Shown: positions 36,026 through 46,572, counted from the first letter of the stretch. The stretch: 64,000 nt of DNA from Paraburkholderia phenazinium (GCF_900141745.1 NZ_FSRM01000001.1:1426001-1490000), one strand, 5' to 3'. Notes: generated by a model from the letters alone, not told the origin. Numbers and translations are program-made.

Positions 36026-37180
36026 ATGAACGCCTGGTTATCGTGGCGTCCCGACGAACGACTTGCGCAAGGCTTACGCGCAGTCTTACGTCGCGGTACG
36101 CGTATGAGTCATCATCTGTTCAGCATTGTTGGCGGTTCCGCCATCCTGCTGGCAGTCGCGCTGTGGCTGATGCCGACCTGGCGCGGCACCCTGGCCGCAA
36201 AGTTGATGCCGGTCATTTCCGCTGCTGTGCAGGCCGGCCCCGCCCGTCTGTTGCAGGGCAATCCGCTACCGTCGTTCGCGCCCTCCGGGGTGTCGTCGTC
36301 CGACGATTCGCTGTCCGCCAATTCCGTTGGCGGCGACGTCAGCAACGGCGCTACCAGCAGCAACACAAGCTATGACGGAGCCTTTGACGGCAGTGGCACC
36401 AGCGGCCTCAGCGTCGCAGCTGTCAACACGCTAGACCCGCATTCCGTGCAAAGCATCAGCGCGCTGGCGCACCTGATTCCTTCGCAACGCGTTGCCGCTG
36501 ACGCACGTGACGACCGCGTGCTGGTCTCGACGCGCGAGCAGGATCTGGTGGCGAACTACCTGGCGCGGCGCTATCACGTCGCTCAGGAACCGGTCAGCGA
36601 ACTCGTGAAGGCTGCGTTCGATACCGGCCGTGAAGTCGGCCTCGACCCGCTGCTGCTGCTCTCCGTGATGGCGATCGAATCGGGTTTCAACCCGTATGCC
36701 GAAAGCGGTGTAGGCGCGCAGGGTCTGATGCAGGTGATGTCGAAGGTACATTCGGACAAATTCCAGTATTTCGGCGGCCAGAGTGCCGCACTCGATCCGT
36801 TCGCCAACATCAAGGTTGGGGCGCTCGTGCTCAAGGATTGCATCGCACGCGGCGGCTCGCTGCCGGGCGGACTGCGTCTCTACGTGGGTTCCAGCACCCA
36901 GGACGACGGCGGCTACGGCGCTAAGGTGGTGGCTGAGCGCGGTCGTCTGCGTGACGTGGCGCGCGGCCGCAAGGTGCCGATCAACGCACCGCAAGCGCCG
37001 GTTACGACAACCGCGTCAGTGACGCCGGCGCCGGCTGCGGGAGCAGCTCCGGCCAAGCGTGTTCAGGTGACGCTCGATGCAGCGCATCCGTTGACTGCCA
37101 CGACGCCGGTGAAGGCCCCCGAGCAGGATGACGCCGAGACTGCGACTAAGCATGCAGCGTCGCCGGAGCTGGGCGCCTGA
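36026..37180 (+). CDS. Membrane-anchored lytic transglycosylase (SLT domain)
   Basis: A 384-residue protein predicted to cleave peptidoglycan between MurNAc and GlcNAc. One transmembrane helix (31-50) follows a basic N-terminus, then a Ser/Gly/Asp-rich linker. The SLT domain is at about 190-310 with catalytic E218 in MAIESGFNP, then GAQGLMQVM and the NIKVGALVLKD motif. A Pro/Ala-rich C-terminal tail of 60 residues follows. GGGAG precedes the ATG. The long structured leader suggests post-transcriptional control. Confidence 0.88.
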   Translation: MNAWLSWRPDERLAQGLRAVLRRGTRMSHHLFSIVGGSAILLAVALWLMPTWRGTLAAKLMPVISAAVQAGPARLLQGNPLPSFAPSGVSSSDDSLSANSVGGDVSNGATSSNTSYDGAFDGSGTSGLSVAAVNTLDPHSVQSISALAHLIPSQRVAADARDDRVLVSTREQDLVANYLARRYHVAQEPVSELVKAAFDTGREVGLDPLLLLSVMAIESGFNPYAESGVGAQGLMQVMSKVHSDKFQYFGGQSAALDPFANIKVGALVLKDCIARGGSLPGGLRLYVGSSTQDDGGYGAKVVAERGRLRDVARGRKVPINAPQAPVTTTASVTPAPAAGAAPAKRVQVTLDAAHPLTATTPVKAPEQDDAETATKHAASPELGA

Positions 37181-37210
37181 AGTCGTAAAAGCAAAGCAGG
37201 ACCAAAAGGA

Positions 37211-37235
37211 AAGGCACCCGAGGGTGCCTTTTTTT
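37211..37235 (+). terminator. Intrinsic terminator of the transglycosylase gene
   Basis: AAGGCACCC/GGGTGCCTT forms a compact stem, followed by a run of T residues. It lies between two convergent genes. Confidence 0.85.
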
Positions 37236-37262
37236 ATGGTCTGACGCTGACGCTGGGCAGAA

Positions 37263-38450
37263 TCAAAAGAATCCGCGCAGGCGCTCGACCGCCTCTTCGA
37301 GCTTCGAATACGCCGTGGCGTAAGACAGGCGGATATACGAGCGCGGCGCGTGATTGCCGAAATCCATCCCCGGCACCAGCACGACGCCTGCGTCGTGCAG
37401 CATGGCTTTGGTGAGTGCCGCGCTGTCGCCAGCTGCAGCGTGGGTCACATGAGTGCAATCCGCGTAGACGTAGAACGCGCCGTCCGGCATCACCGGCACT
37501 GAGAAGCCGAGCGTTTCGAGCGCCGGGACGATGAAGTCGCGCCTGCGCTTAAACTCCAGGCGGCGTGCTTCGTAGATTGCCAGGGTGTCCGGTTCGAAGC
37601 AGGCGAGTGCCGCGTGCTGGGCCAGCGCCGACGCACAGATAAACAGGTTTTGCGCGAGCTTCTCGAACGCGCCCACCAGCGACGGCGGCACAACGAGCCA
37701 GCCGAGACGCCAGCCGGTCATGTTGAAGTACTTCGAGAAACTGTTGACGGTGATCACATCGTCGCCGTACGACAAAGCCGAAACCGGCGGCGCGCCGTAG
37801 CTCAGGCCTTGATAGATCTCGTCGACAATCGTGAAGCCGCCGCGCGCACGAACTGCCTCGACGATGCGCTTCAATTCCGCGGTCTCGATAGACGTGCCGG
37901 TGGGGTTGGACGGCGACGCCAGCAGCACACCGCGCGTCCGTTCGTTCCATAGGCTTTCGACGTCAGCTGCGGTCAACTGGAAGCGCTCCGCAGGACCGCT
38001 CGGCACCAACACGGGTTTGCCTTCCATGGCGGCAACAAAGTGCCGGTTGCACGGATAGCACGGATCGGGCATCAGCACTTCATCGTCGCGGTCGACCAGC
38101 GCCGCGCACGCCAGCAGCAATGCAGCCGAAGCGCCCGCGGTGACCACGACGCGCGCCGGATCGACGCTGATGCCATAGGCCTGCGCATAATGCCCGGCGA
38201 TCGCCTCGCGCAGCGAGTGCAGGCCAAGCGCGCTGGTGTATTGCGTGACGCCACGGCGCATCGCGTTCGCGGCCGCTTCGATGACCGGCTCGGGCGCAGT
38301 GAAATCGGGCTCGCCGATTCCCATATGGATGATGTTGCGTCCTTCGCGCTCCAGCAGGGCGGCTTCTTTCGCCAGCTCCATCACATAGAAAGGCTGGATG
38401 GCGTCGACGCGTGCAGCAAGCCGCACCAGTGGTTCGGTCACGGAGTTCAT
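37263..38450 (-). CDS. Class I/II PLP-dependent aminotransferase
   Basis: A 395-residue fold-type I aminotransferase. The PLP lysine is in NSFSKYFNMTGWRLGW, the cofactor-binding region includes SPSNPTGT and VDEIYQGL, and GEPDFTAPEPV is the N-terminal motif. It resembles aspartate/valine-pyruvate-type enzymes, but substrate cannot be assigned. It begins ten bases after the nusB stop on the same strand, so it probably belongs to the ribB-ribH-nusB transcript. Confidence 0.85.
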   Translation of the reverse strand: MNSVTEPLVRLAARVDAIQPFYVMELAKEAALLEREGRNIIHMGIGEPDFTAPEPVIEAAANAMRRGVTQYTSALGLHSLREAIAGHYAQAYGISVDPARVVVTAGASAALLLACAALVDRDDEVLMPDPCYPCNRHFVAAMEGKPVLVPSGPAERFQLTAADVESLWNERTRGVLLASPSNPTGTSIETAELKRIVEAVRARGGFTIVDEIYQGLSYGAPPVSALSYGDDVITVNSFSKYFNMTGWRLGWLVVPPSLVGAFEKLAQNLFICASALAQHAALACFEPDTLAIYEARRLEFKRRRDFIVPALETLGFSVPVMPDGAFYVYADCTHVTHAAAGDSAALTKAMLHDAGVVLVPGMDFGNHAPRSYIRLSYATAYSKLEEAVERLRGFF

Positions 38451-38459
38451 ACAGGCATC

Positions 38460-38894
38460 TTATTGCTTGCGGTTGGCCTGGGTTTCGGCAACGCGCAACT
38501 GCGCCGACAGCTTGTCCAGCACGCCGTTGACGTACTTGTAGCCGTCCGCGCCACCAAACGTCTTGGCGAGTTCGACGGCCTCGTTGATCACAACCCGGTA
38601 CGGAATATCGACGTGATTCTTCAGCTCATACGCTGCGACGAGCAGCACCGCACGCTCGACCGGCGAGAGCTGGTCGATGGGGCGGTCGAGGCACGGCGTG
38701 AGGTCGGCCGACAGTGCTTCCGAGTCGCGGATCACGCCGTGCAGCAGCGCGTTCAGATGCTCGAGATCGGCCTTGTCGAATCCTTGCGCGCCGCGCAGCT
38801 GCGCGTCGATCTCGCCGCCGGGCGCGCCCGACAGCAGCCACTGATACAGCCCCTGCGTGGCCAGTTCGCGGGAACGTCGGCGAGCGCTCTTCAT
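38460..38894 (-). CDS. nusB: Transcription antitermination factor NusB
   Basis: A 144-residue all-helical RNA-binding protein that joins NusE to bind boxA in rRNA operons. The N-terminal [19 protein letters not shown] and the later [40 protein letters not shown] motifs are diagnostic. The start overlaps the ribH stop (ATGA), so translation is coupled. The rib-nusB arrangement is widespread in proteobacteria. Confidence 0.95.
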   Translation of the reverse strand: MKSARRRSRELATQGLYQWLLSGAPGGEIDAQLRGAQGFDKADLEHLNALLHGVIRDSEALSADLTPCLDRPIDQLSPVERAVLLVAAYELKNHVDIPYRVVINEAVELAKTFGGADGYKYVNGVLDKLSAQLRVAETQANRKQ

Positions 38895-39409
38895 GCCTGT
38901 GCCTCTTCGTCGTCCTCGTCTTCTTCCTCGTCGTCATCGTCGCCGCCGAGCTGCTCGAGCGCGACCGCGAGGTTCGCCATTTCGACGGCCACGCGTGCAG
39001 CGTCGCGACCCTTTTCGGTCATGCGTGCGACAGCCTGCTCGTCGGTTTCGGTCGTCAGCACGGCGTTCGCCACCGGAATGCCGAAGTCGAGGCCGACGCG
39101 CGTGATGCCGGCGCCGCTTTCGTTCGACACCAGTTCGAAGTGGTATGTCTCGCCGCGAATCACCGCGCCGAGCGCGATCAGTGCGTCGAATTGCGCGCTT
39201 TCAGCGAGCTTTTGCAGCGCCAGCGGGATTTCCAGTGCGCCGGGCACCGTGACGAGCAGTACGTCTTCGCCGGTAACGCCAAGGCGTTCGAGTTCTTCGA
39301 TGCATGCATCCGCGAGGCCATTGCAGACGGGCTCGTTAAAGCGCGCCTGGACGATGCCGATACGCAGTCCGTCGCCGTCGAGGTTCGGTTGGTATTGTCC
39401 GATTTCCAT
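38891..39409 (-). CDS. ribH: 6,7-dimethyl-8-ribityllumazine synthase with acidic tail
   Basis: A 172-residue lumazine synthase, the penultimate step of riboflavin synthesis. Family motifs are [35 protein letters not shown] and [17 protein letters not shown], with the catalytic His in GETYHF. The C-terminal about 20 residues are an uninterrupted run of mostly Asp and Glu, beyond the normal end near 150. It is between ribB and nusB on one transcript. Confidence 0.95.
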   Translation of the reverse strand: MEIGQYQPNLDGDGLRIGIVQARFNEPVCNGLADACIEELERLGVTGEDVLLVTVPGALEIPLALQKLAESAQFDALIALGAVIRGETYHFELVSNESGAGITRVGLDFGIPVANAVLTTETDEQAVARMTEKGRDAARVAVEMANLAVALEQLGGDDDDEEEDEDDEEAQA

Positions 39410-39484
39410 AGTGAGTCCGTAGTGTGTTTGAGTGAGCGCCAGGGCGCGTGAATGGTCGGATCAGGCTTGCGTTGCGAGTGCCGG

Positions 39485-40621
<1,137 letters not shown>

Positions 40622-40813
40622 GGTGGCGAGAATTTCGGGAAAGCGCGTATTTTACGCCACGCGCGGGTCCGCGTCGTTGCGGCGAATGGGATAGTCCGTT
40701 TGGCGGGTGGCGGCACGGGCTGAAAGGTGCTGTAAAGCGGCGAGCCTGGTCGGGACATTGCCCGCGCCGTCTTAGGTAGACTGTGGTCTTACCTGGTCAC
40801 AAGTCGAATCAAC

Positions 40814-41578
40814 ATGTCATTTTTCGGAATTGGTATTCACGTCATCATTGCGCTGTTTTTTGCTGTGCATGTGGTGCGCACTAACCAGAATATGTACTGG
40901 CTGTTGCTGCTGTTCGCCTTCCCGCTGCTCGGCAGCCTGGTGTATCTCTTTGCAATCTATCTGCCGAGCCTGCGCCAGTCGCGCAGCGGCCGGGCCGCTA
41001 CGCGCGCCATTTCGCAACTGGTGGATCCCAATCGCGCGGTGCGCGAGGCGCGCGATAACTTCGATCGTGCGCCTACCGTCGAGCATCGGATGCGGCTTGG
41101 TGCGGCGTTGCTGGAGGCCGGGCAGCCTGGCGAAGCACTGCAGCACTATCAGGCTGCGGCGAGCGGTCCGTTTGCCACGGATCCCGCGCTGTTATTGGGC
41201 ATGGCAAAAGCGCAATTCTCAGTTGGCCAGCATGCGGCGGCGGACGCCAGCCTCGCGCGGCTGTTCGAAGCCAATCCGCAGGCGCGTCAGCAGCCCGAGC
41301 CGGCCTTGCTCTATGCGCGGACCCTCGCTGCGCTCGATGCACCCGGCACGCGCGCCGCGTTCGAGCAATCGCTGGCCTGTGCAAGCGATGCGGCGCCGCG
41401 ATGTCTGTTTGCCGACTGGCTGGTAAAGCAAGGCGATCAGGCGGATCGTCAACGGGCCATGAGCCTGTACGCAGATATTGCGCAGGACGCAAGGCACTGG
41501 CCGAGACATGCGAAGGAGCACAACCGCGAATGGTTGCAGCGCGCCCAGGCCGCGTTGGCTGCGGCGCCCTCACGGTGA
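40814..41578 (+). CDS. Membrane protein with tetratricopeptide repeats
   Basis: A 254-residue protein. Two hydrophobic helices with an aromatic turn (NQNMYWLLLLFAFPLLGSLVY) resemble the N-terminal domain seen in cardiolipin synthase-like proteins. A helical TPR-like domain follows (about 85-230; HRMRLGAALLEAGQPGEALQHY and similar). It may anchor or scaffold membrane proteins. It is divergent from ribB and no partner is evident. Confidence 0.8.
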   Translation: MSFFGIGIHVIIALFFAVHVVRTNQNMYWLLLLFAFPLLGSLVYLFAIYLPSLRQSRSGRAATRAISQLVDPNRAVREARDNFDRAPTVEHRMRLGAALLEAGQPGEALQHYQAAASGPFATDPALLLGMAKAQFSVGQHAAADASLARLFEANPQARQQPEPALLYARTLAALDAPGTRAAFEQSLACASDAAPRCLFADWLVKQGDQADRQRAMSLYADIAQDARHWPRHAKEHNREWLQRAQAALAAAPSR

Positions 41579-41627
41579 TAACGAGAGGGCGCCGGCTAGC
41601 AGGATCAGCCGGGGACCAAAAATAAAT

Positions 41628-41661
41628 GGACACCGTCGTGGCAAGGTCGCCAAGGGTGTCC
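41628..41661. other. Hairpin between convergent genes
   Basis: GGACACC (41628-41634) pairs with GGTGTCC (41655-41661), with an inner TGGC/GCCA stem. It lies past the TPR gene and may be its terminator, although no T-run is present. Confidence 0.4.
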
Positions 41662-41710
41662 ATGTCCAGGTACTGACAAAGCCAGGCCTGGTATCAGCTT
41701 GTTCAGACTG

Positions 41711-41734
41711 ACCGGCCGCCAGAGAGCGGCCGGT
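41711..41734 (-). terminator. Candidate terminator of the porin gene
   Basis: ACCGGCCGC/GCGGCCGGT is a perfect 9-bp stem with a six-base loop, ten bases past the porin stop. No T-run follows, so efficiency is uncertain. Confidence 0.5.
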
Positions 41735-41742
41735 TCACCCGC

Positions 41743-42948
41743 TTAGAACTTGTGGGTGATGCCGAAGATACCGGCGAGCTGGTGCTTGTCAGCCGAGAAG
41801 GCGCTGCCGTTCAGGTCGGCAACGGCTGCCTTGCCTGTCGAGTCGATACCCGAAGCCGTTTCGTAGAAGCCGATCGCATACAGCGACGTGCGCTTCGACA
41901 GCGAGTAGATTGCGCCCAGGTTGAACTGGTTGTACTTCGCGCTGCCCACGTTGTCCGCGCCGCCATTGTGCGTGTAGATATACGCGCCTGCCAGCAGCAG
42001 AGCCGGGTTCACCTGGTACTTCAGGTTGATTTCACCCGAGTTGAACGTTGCCGTACCGCCCTCGTACTTCGGAGCGGCGATCGCACCGACGGCCGTGACC
42101 GAACCCAGGTTCTGGAATTGCGTGTTCGAGTACAGCAGGCCGATAGTTGCCGGTCCGAGTGCGTACGAACCGCCCGCCACGATGATCTGCTGCGAACCCG
42201 CCGAAGCGTAGCCGCCGAAGATCTTGTTGTTCATGTTGTCGTTTGCGCTCGACGAAACCGCGGTCGACGGTGTCGACGAATTGCCCTGGTTGCCGAAGAA
42301 CGAGTAGTACGGATCCTTCACGAACGTATAGCCTGCGCCGAGGCTGATCGGGCCATTCGAGTAAGCGATTGACGCGTCCCAGATTGAGTTCTGCGAGAAG
42401 TTGCCTGCCACACCGCCCAGGCTGTACAGCAAGCCCACTTGCAGACCGTTGTAGTTCGGGCTTTCGTACTTGAGCGAGTTCTGGATACGGTTCGACGTAT
42501 CGACGTTATCGACGTCGCTTGCGCGCGTGCCGTAGCCGAGGCCCGAAGCGGCCCAGTCGGCGCCCGACGCGAAGTTGGCGGTGTAGTCATTGCTGACCGA
42601 GTACTGACGGCCGGCCGTCAACGTACCGAACTGCTTGCTGCTCAAACCGACGAATGCTTTACGGCCGAATTCCAGGCCACCTTGGGACAGTGCGCCCGTG
42701 CCCGTGGTGTAGCCGTTTTCCAGGTCGAAGATCGCCGACAGACCGCCACCCAGGTCTTCTGTGCCTTTCAGGCCCCAGCGCGACGAGGTTGCTTGCGAGA
42801 GTGCGTACTCGTGCAAGCCTTTGACGTTGTTGTTGATGAGGATACCTGTGTCGACGATGCCGTACAGGGTCACGCTGCTTTGTGCGTGTGCAGCGCCGGC
42901 AAATGCGCCGAGCGCCAGAAGAGCCACCGAGGTCTTTTTCATTTTCAT
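41743..42948 (-). CDS. Gram-negative general porin (OmpC/Burkholderia type)
   Basis: A 401-residue outer-membrane porin with a signal peptide (MKMKKTSVALLALGAFAGAAHA). The mature chain starts QSSVTLYGIVDTGI, and RWGLKGTEDLGGGLSAIFDLE, GRKAFVGLSSKQFGTLTAGRQY and the C-terminal aromatic end HKF are signatures of the family. Sixteen strands per monomer and trimerisation are expected from the family. Solute preference is unknown. A second porin is 1.6 kb away on the other strand. Confidence 0.95.
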   Translation of the reverse strand: MKMKKTSVALLALGAFAGAAHAQSSVTLYGIVDTGILINNNVKGLHEYALSQATSSRWGLKGTEDLGGGLSAIFDLENGYTTGTGALSQGGLEFGRKAFVGLSSKQFGTLTAGRQYSVSNDYTANFASGADWAASGLGYGTRASDVDNVDTSNRIQNSLKYESPNYNGLQVGLLYSLGGVAGNFSQNSIWDASIAYSNGPISLGAGYTFVKDPYYSFFGNQGNSSTPSTAVSSSANDNMNNKIFGGYASAGSQQIIVAGGSYALGPATIGLLYSNTQFQNLGSVTAVGAIAAPKYEGGTATFNSGEINLKYQVNPALLLAGAYIYTHNGGADNVGSAKYNQFNLGAIYSLSKRTSLYAIGFYETASGIDSTGKAAVADLNGSAFSADKHQLAGIFGITHKF

Positions 42949-43392
42949 CTGTCTTTCACGTGTTGTTAGAGGATGGATCTATCGCTCGCATAACGAACGT
43001 GATCCATTCGTGTCGGTCACCCGATGCGCGTATCACAAGTCATACGCTGTGAGATTCGCACTCCGATCAACCTGTCGAGAGCAAGAACGAACCTTGTAGA
43101 GCGGTTCTCGCCGGTCCCGCCGGGCTCGCGGGACACGCATGCTTTCAGGCCCGAGTGATGCTGACGTCGCCAGATTAAAGTTCGGTGAAAGCAGTTCAAA
43201 CCCGATTGTTTCGCGTTGTAAAACCAATGCGATGTCTCATTCTTGCAACGCTTGCAACAAAATCGGCGTCGTGTCGCGGCGTGGTAAGCGCGATGAAAGG
43301 CGTAGGGCCGCATGCAGCGACCCGCGGCATGAGCGCCTGGATGAGGGCTGATTCGTAGTCGTTGCGAACGCAACGAAATCAGAAGCGCTAGG
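42949..43392. other. Intergenic region upstream of the porin
   Basis: About 440 bases. It contains a tandem nine-base repeat, CTTGCAACG then CTTGCAACA (43242-43259), which may be a regulatory site. No gene or clear promoter was identified. Confidence 0.45.
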
Positions 43393-43905
43393 TTATACGG
43401 CCCGCGCGAGAGGCTTATCCGGTTCCGCCAGGCGGATGTCCACCGGACCGATGCCGCAGATGGCGATGGTCGCCGGCCCTGCTTCGCCGCGTGGGACACC
43501 GTCGTAATGCCAGGTGCGAGCAATGCGCCGCACGAAGGTGCCGGCTGGCACCGGGACTGTATGTGCGGGATCGAAGTCCGCACCGCTGTTGATCCACCAG
43601 GTGCCGGACAACACCACGCAGAGACGATCCGAGGCGTAGCTGTGCGGCGCGCTCATGTAGCCAGGGTGCCAGCGTAACAGTGCGTAATAGATGCCTTGCT
43701 TCGACGGATTGCTGTAGAGGAACGCGCTTTCGACGCTCTGCGGTGGGGCGCCGTCCTGCGGGGTGAATTTGATATCGCCGGGCAGTGTGTACAGGGTCTG
43801 ATTGGTATCGATCGGACTGGCTTCGGCTCCTCCGGTCAATAGCAACGGGGCGATCCCTCCCAGCATTGCTAATAGTTCGCGTCGGCTCATGTTGTTTCCC
43901 GCCAT
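43393..43905 (-). CDS. Cupin-like exported protein
   Basis: A 170-residue protein with an N-terminal SRRELLAMLGG stretch resembling a Tat signal and a hydrophobic segment to about residue 30. The rest has cupin-like strands: LLRWHPGYMSAPHSYASDRLCVVLSGTWW, then a PVPAGTFVRRIARTWHYDG segment with His residues that could bind metal. The ATG at 43905 has AGGAGA eight bases upstream; one at 43890 is an alternative. Substrate unknown. Confidence 0.75.
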   Translation of the reverse strand: MAGNNMSRRELLAMLGGIAPLLLTGGAEASPIDTNQTLYTLPGDIKFTPQDGAPPQSVESAFLYSNPSKQGIYYALLRWHPGYMSAPHSYASDRLCVVLSGTWWINSGADFDPAHTVPVPAGTFVRRIARTWHYDGVPRGEAGPATIAICGIGPVDIRLAEPDKPLARAV

Positions 43906-44046
43906 CGAGACTCTCCTTGTTGTTCAGGGGTGCCCGTCGTGCCACGTCGCGCGTTGAATCACGGCAGGGCGAAGAACACTATAGGACAGGCTGAAAAGGA
44001 CAAGAGAGTGGCTTGGCCTGATTCCATTGCCGCCATGCCAACTATA

Positions 44047-44066
44047 GTTATACGACGACATACAAC
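44047..44066. promoter_or_regulatory. Imperfect palindrome resembling a GntR-type operator
   Basis: GTTATACGAC followed by GACATACAAC is symmetric at seven of ten positions. It resembles uronate/acid-sugar GntR regulator sites, which fits the transporter remnant close by. It could serve the cupin gene, the remnant or both; this is inference. Confidence 0.35.
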
Positions 44067-44234
44067 AAAAATGAGATTGGCCTGAGTTCTTTGTTTGCCA
44101 GGGAATTGCCTACATAGAGATAAGCATATCCCTAGAACAGCTGTGTGACGTCCCTAGCAGAAAATTCCAGCAAGCTGAAACGTGGGTAAACACCGACTAT
44201 CCACGCTTTACTTCGAGCTAAACGGTGAGATACG

Positions 44235-44431
44235 ATGACCGACAATTTCAGGTGGTTGGTTGACGTATTGATGGTCTGAGCGCGAGTAACGGCCCGGAAG
44301 CCCGGTTGCGCATGCCAACACGCGTGACGCAGCTGTACTAGTACGTGGTCGGCGCGTTCCAGATTGGCCACACGATCATGCAACCGGTTTGCGGCCTGGT
44401 GATCGTGTCGGCGGTTTTGCGCACCAGATGA
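44235..44431 (+). pseudogene. Remnant of a hexuronate-type MFS transporter
   Basis: An ATG at 44235 with GGTGAG upstream encodes MTDNFRWLVDVLMV, then stops. After a damaged stretch, YVVGAFQIGHTIMQPVCGLVI is encoded at 44342-44404. Both pieces, in order, resemble the N-terminus and second helix of ExuT-like carriers (RW...; Y-VVAAFQ...T-MQPV-G). The gap between them is about 30 bases too short, and two in-frame stops (44277-44279 and 44339-44341) break it. The rest of the transporter is absent. Confidence 0.5.
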
Positions 44432-44573
44432 TTTCGGCTCTCGTCAGCACACTGAGTCCATACGAGCACTGATCGGAAACAGACTCGCATTGGCGTTGAT
44501 TTTTCGATCTTGCAGAAAAGAAAAAATAATCAGGTTAACGAAATAGTAGTGGCATTCAACCGGAGATCTTGAG

Positions 44574-45752
44574 ATGAGTATCAAACGAGCAGTGCTTTAC
44601 AGAGGTGTGGTGACAGGACTTTGTGCGGCAGTCTCGTCGGGTGTTCCGATGGTCGCGCAGGCCCAGAGCAGCGTGACGTTGTATGGCGCTATCGATAATG
44701 CGATTGCCTACAGCAGCAACCAGAAGGGCAACCACAACATCTACCTGACCCAGGGCGCCCTGAACGCGAGTAAATTCGGCTTCCTCGGTTCGGAAGATCT
44801 GGGTGGCGGCCTGTCGACGATCTTCCGGCTCGAAGCCGGCTATAACTCGTTGACGGGTGCCTCCGGCTCGTCAGGCTACATATTCAACCGCCAGGCCTAC
44901 GTGGGTTTTAACGATCAGCAGTACGGCACGCTGACGGTAGGTCGCCAGTACACTCCGTACTTCAACTTCGTGGGCGCGCTAGGTCCGACGGGTTATCTGA
45001 CGGGGGCGACCGGCGCACATCCGGGCGACCTCGACGCACTCGACACCACCTTGCGCTTCAACAATTCCCTGACCTACACGTCGCCGCTGATCAGCGGTCT
45101 GCAAGGCAGTGTGCAGTACGGTCTGGGCGGTGTGGCGGGCGATTTCACGGAAGGCAATACGCTGAGCGCGGCGCTCAAATACGAGATGGGCGGTTTCAGG
45201 GCCGCGGTGGGCTACATCCGGCTGAACGATCTCTCCACCAGCACGGCGCTGGGTACCGTCGCCGACAACTCGCCTGTCAACGTTGCGTACGCAAGCGCCG
45301 AAAGCAACCAGATGCTAGCCGCGGCGGCCACGTACAAGTTCGGTGGTGCGATGGTCGGGTTGAACTACTCGAACGTGGTGTATCGCCCGGGTACCGTGTC
45401 GGCTTTCAAGCAGACGGCCGTGTTCAACACCTACGGCGCGATCGCAACCTACCAGCTGACGCCAGCAATCGCCCTGGCAGGCGGGTACAGCTACACGCGG
45501 GCCAGCGAATCGAACGGCATCTCGGATTCGGCGCGCTATAACCAGGTCTCGTTCGAACAGACCTATTCGTTCTCGAAGCGGACCTGCATCTACTTCCTCG
45601 AGGCTTATCAGCACGCAAGCGGGGACGCGCTGGCGTCGAACGGCACTTCGATTGTCAGCGCGGTGGCAGTGGTCGGCGATTCGCAAAACACCACGCCTTC
45701 GTCGGGACCCACGCAGTTTGTCGGGACTATCGGCCTGCGTCATTTCTTCTGA
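44574..45752 (+). CDS. Gram-negative general porin, second copy
   Basis: A 392-residue porin, signal peptide with cleavage near AQA, then QSSVTLYGAIDNAIAYSSN, FGFLGSEDLGGGLSTIFRLE and NRQAYVGFNDQQYGTLTVGRQYTPY. The C-terminal residue is Phe (LRHFF), as needed for outer-membrane assembly. It is clearly homologous to the other porin here but not a recent duplicate. It is close to a uronate-transporter remnant and upstream of a sugar ABC importer, so it may feed sugars to that system. Confidence 0.94.
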   Translation: MSIKRAVLYRGVVTGLCAAVSSGVPMVAQAQSSVTLYGAIDNAIAYSSNQKGNHNIYLTQGALNASKFGFLGSEDLGGGLSTIFRLEAGYNSLTGASGSSGYIFNRQAYVGFNDQQYGTLTVGRQYTPYFNFVGALGPTGYLTGATGAHPGDLDALDTTLRFNNSLTYTSPLISGLQGSVQYGLGGVAGDFTEGNTLSAALKYEMGGFRAAVGYIRLNDLSTSTALGTVADNSPVNVAYASAESNQMLAAAATYKFGGAMVGLNYSNVVYRPGTVSAFKQTAVFNTYGAIATYQLTPAIALAGGYSYTRASESNGISDSARYNQVSFEQTYSFSKRTCIYFLEAYQHASGDALASNGTSIVSAVAVVGDSQNTTPSSGPTQFVGTIGLRHFF

Positions 45753-45810
45753 TTGGAATTTGAGGAAGTGCGCATGAAGTGACCGGATCGGCGCCATCTG
45801 TCTGTGCTCC

Positions 45811-46572
45811 CTATCCGGGACTCACGTAGGTATCGCCGACCATCAGGTGCACGATCTCATCGCCATTGGTCTGCCCGACCTGACGCTCGCCGGCCACTTC
45901 GCCACGCCGCAGCACGACGATGCGATCCGCGATTGCAAAGATATCGTGCAGATTGTGCGAGATCAGGATCACGGACACGCCTTGCGTCTTCAGCGTCGCA
46001 ATCAGTTCCATGACCTTGCGCTGCTCGGGCACGCCGAGCGCGGCGGTGGGCTCATCCATGATAAGCACGCGGGCGTTCCAGTAAATGGCCCGGCCTATTG
46101 CAATGGCCTGGCGCTGGCCGCCTGAGAGCATCTTCACAGGACCGCCGAGCTTGCGTTCGGGAATCACGATGTCGAGGCGCTCCAGCACCTCGCGCGCGAC
46201 CTGCGCCATGCGAGGGCGGTCGATCACGTGGAAGCCGAGTTGCCTGCGTGTCGGTTCGCGTCCAAGGAAGATATTGCTGCCCACGTCGAGGTTGTCCGCG
46301 AGCGCGAGATCCTGATAGATCGTCTCGATCCCTTGAGCGCGCGCGTCTTGCGGATCACGCAATTGCAACGGCGCGCCGTCGAACAGCAGCTCGCCCTGAT
46401 CGGCCCGGTACACGCCCGAGATGATCTTGATCAAAGTCGACTTGCCCGCGCCGTTATCGCCGGCAAGCGCCAGTACTTCGCCCGGCATCAGCTGCAGCGA
46501 CACGTTCCTGAGCGCCTCGACACCGCCAAAGCGGATCGAGATGTCGCGTACCTCAAGGATGGGCGTGCTCAT
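45811..46572 (-). CDS. Sugar ABC transporter ATP-binding protein (CUT2, single NBD)
   Basis: A 253-residue ATPase with one nucleotide-binding domain. Walker A GDNGAGKST is near residue 38-46, signature LSGGQRQA, Walker B VLIMDEPTAALG and the H-loop ISHN are all present. Most CUT2 ATPases have two NBDs; this short type resembles FrcA of fructose importers. The start overlaps the permease stop by four bases (ATGA). The reading frame stays open upstream over most of the permease gene, but that extension is a frame shadow. Confidence 0.92.
   Translation of the reverse strand: MSTPILEVRDISIRFGGVEALRNVSLQLMPGEVLALAGDNGAGKSTLIKIISGVYRADQGELLFDGAPLQLRDPQDARAQGIETIYQDLALADNLDVGSNIFLGREPTRRQLGFHVIDRPRMAQVAREVLERLDIVIPERKLGGPVKMLSGGQRQAIAIGRAIYWNARVLIMDEPTAALGVPEQRKVMELIATLKTQGVSVILISHNLHDIFAIADRIVVLRRGEVAGERQVGQTNGDEIVHLMVGDTYVSPG

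Larger units (their letters stand above)
43906..44573. other. Intergenic region between the cupin and second porin genes
   Basis: About 670 bases. It contains an imperfect 20-bp palindrome (44047-44066) and the decayed transporter fragment (44235-44431), both listed separately. The last 140 bases are A/T-rich and should include the porin promoter. Confidence 0.5.

Noticed and set aside
40622..40813. Possible FMN riboswitch upstream of ribB
   Set aside because: The conserved RFN elements were not found by eye in this 190-base gap; a cmscan would settle it.
44132..44383. Minus-strand 83-codon open frame
   Set aside because: The opposite strand reads as remnants of an MFS transporter, and this frame has no recognisable features.
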